This document shows positions 12,575-12,628 of a DNA stretch of 12,628 nucleotides, one piece after another. The position numbers and the translations under genes were made by a program. Origin of the DNA: an uncultured Collinsella sp. (GTDB lineage Bacteria; Actinomycetota; Coriobacteriia; Coriobacteriales; Coriobacteriaceae). The number at the start of each line of letters is the position of its first letter. The stretch's first letter is position 1. The notes below the pieces were generated by a model. That model worked only from the letters and a program-made list of their open reading frames with translations, searched no databases and was not told where the DNA came from. The stretch lies in assembly GCA_934617135.1 (NCBI GenBank), contig CAKTUC010000034.1:1-12628 (forward strand), read 5' to 3'.

Positions 12575-12628
12575 TTTGAAAACTTGTCGAAAGATGAGAA
12601 ACATTGCGCGGTGAGCTACTATTTGTTC

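Larger units (their letters stand above)
12486..12628. other. Putative origin of replication (oriC), DnaA-box cluster, left part
   Basis: This AT-rich stretch upstream of rpmH holds a cluster of DnaA-box-like 9-mers. The position beside rpmH is where dnaA-linked origins lie in many bacteria. The stretch carries TTTTCAACA twice, TTTTCCAAA once, and two reverse-strand relatives. A 9-bp inverted repeat at 12560-12568 and 12577-12585 spans the last strong box. The remaining 68 bases between the rpmH promoter and this cluster (12413-12480) show nothing I can name. The unwinding element and the dnaA gene are not identifiable and may lie past 12628. Confidence 0.75.

Overview
The window looks like the chromosome-origin neighbourhood of an actinobacterium, most likely a member of the Coriobacteriia such as Collinsella. 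The reasons are the order rpmH-rnpA-yidD-yidC-jag-rsmG-parA-parB running away from an AT-rich DnaA-box region, a tandem pair of PafB/PafC-like WYL regulators, a signal-peptide-less YidC, and a G+C level near 60% in most genes. The genus is an inference; no rRNA or other marker is present.

Left part (1-2084, + strand): a short leader with two small palindromes, then two overlapping WYL-domain transcription regulators. They converge on, and share four bases with, a minus-strand operon of ddl (D-Ala-D-Ala ligase) and a 964-residue DEDDh exonuclease/DinG-type helicase (2081-5934). rlmN (23S rRNA/tRNA adenine C2 methyltransferase) diverges from ddl at 6020 and ends at an intrinsic terminator next to a near-consensus parS site.

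Middle part (7263-10161, minus strand): a transcription unit visibly poorer in G+C than its surroundings, rsmG - parA - parB - small membrane protein, lying between two strong minus-strand terminators. Three perfect parS sites, exactly 39 bp apart centre to centre, fill the rsmG-parA gap. A fourth, imperfect parS lies past the end of the unit. ParB should load at these sites and ParA should move the origin region.

Right part (10182-12412, minus strand): jag, yidC, yidD, rnpA and rpmH, read from a near-ideal sigma-A-type promoter at 12383-12412. They supply ribosomal protein L34, the RNase P protein and the membrane-protein insertion machinery. The last ~140 bases hold clustered DnaA-box-like 9-mers with helical phasing and an imperfect ~53-bp duplication, which is probably part of oriC; dnaA itself would lie beyond the right edge.

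No tRNA, rRNA, CRISPR array, insertion sequence or phage gene was found. The genes are familiar housekeeping families, and I see no convincing new multi-gene system. The points most worth a second look are the regular parS array, the phased origin repeats, a 12-bp palindrome present exactly twice, the composition step around parAB-rsmG, the small membrane protein translationally coupled to parB, and the DinG protein that carries both an exonuclease domain and iron-sulfur cysteines.
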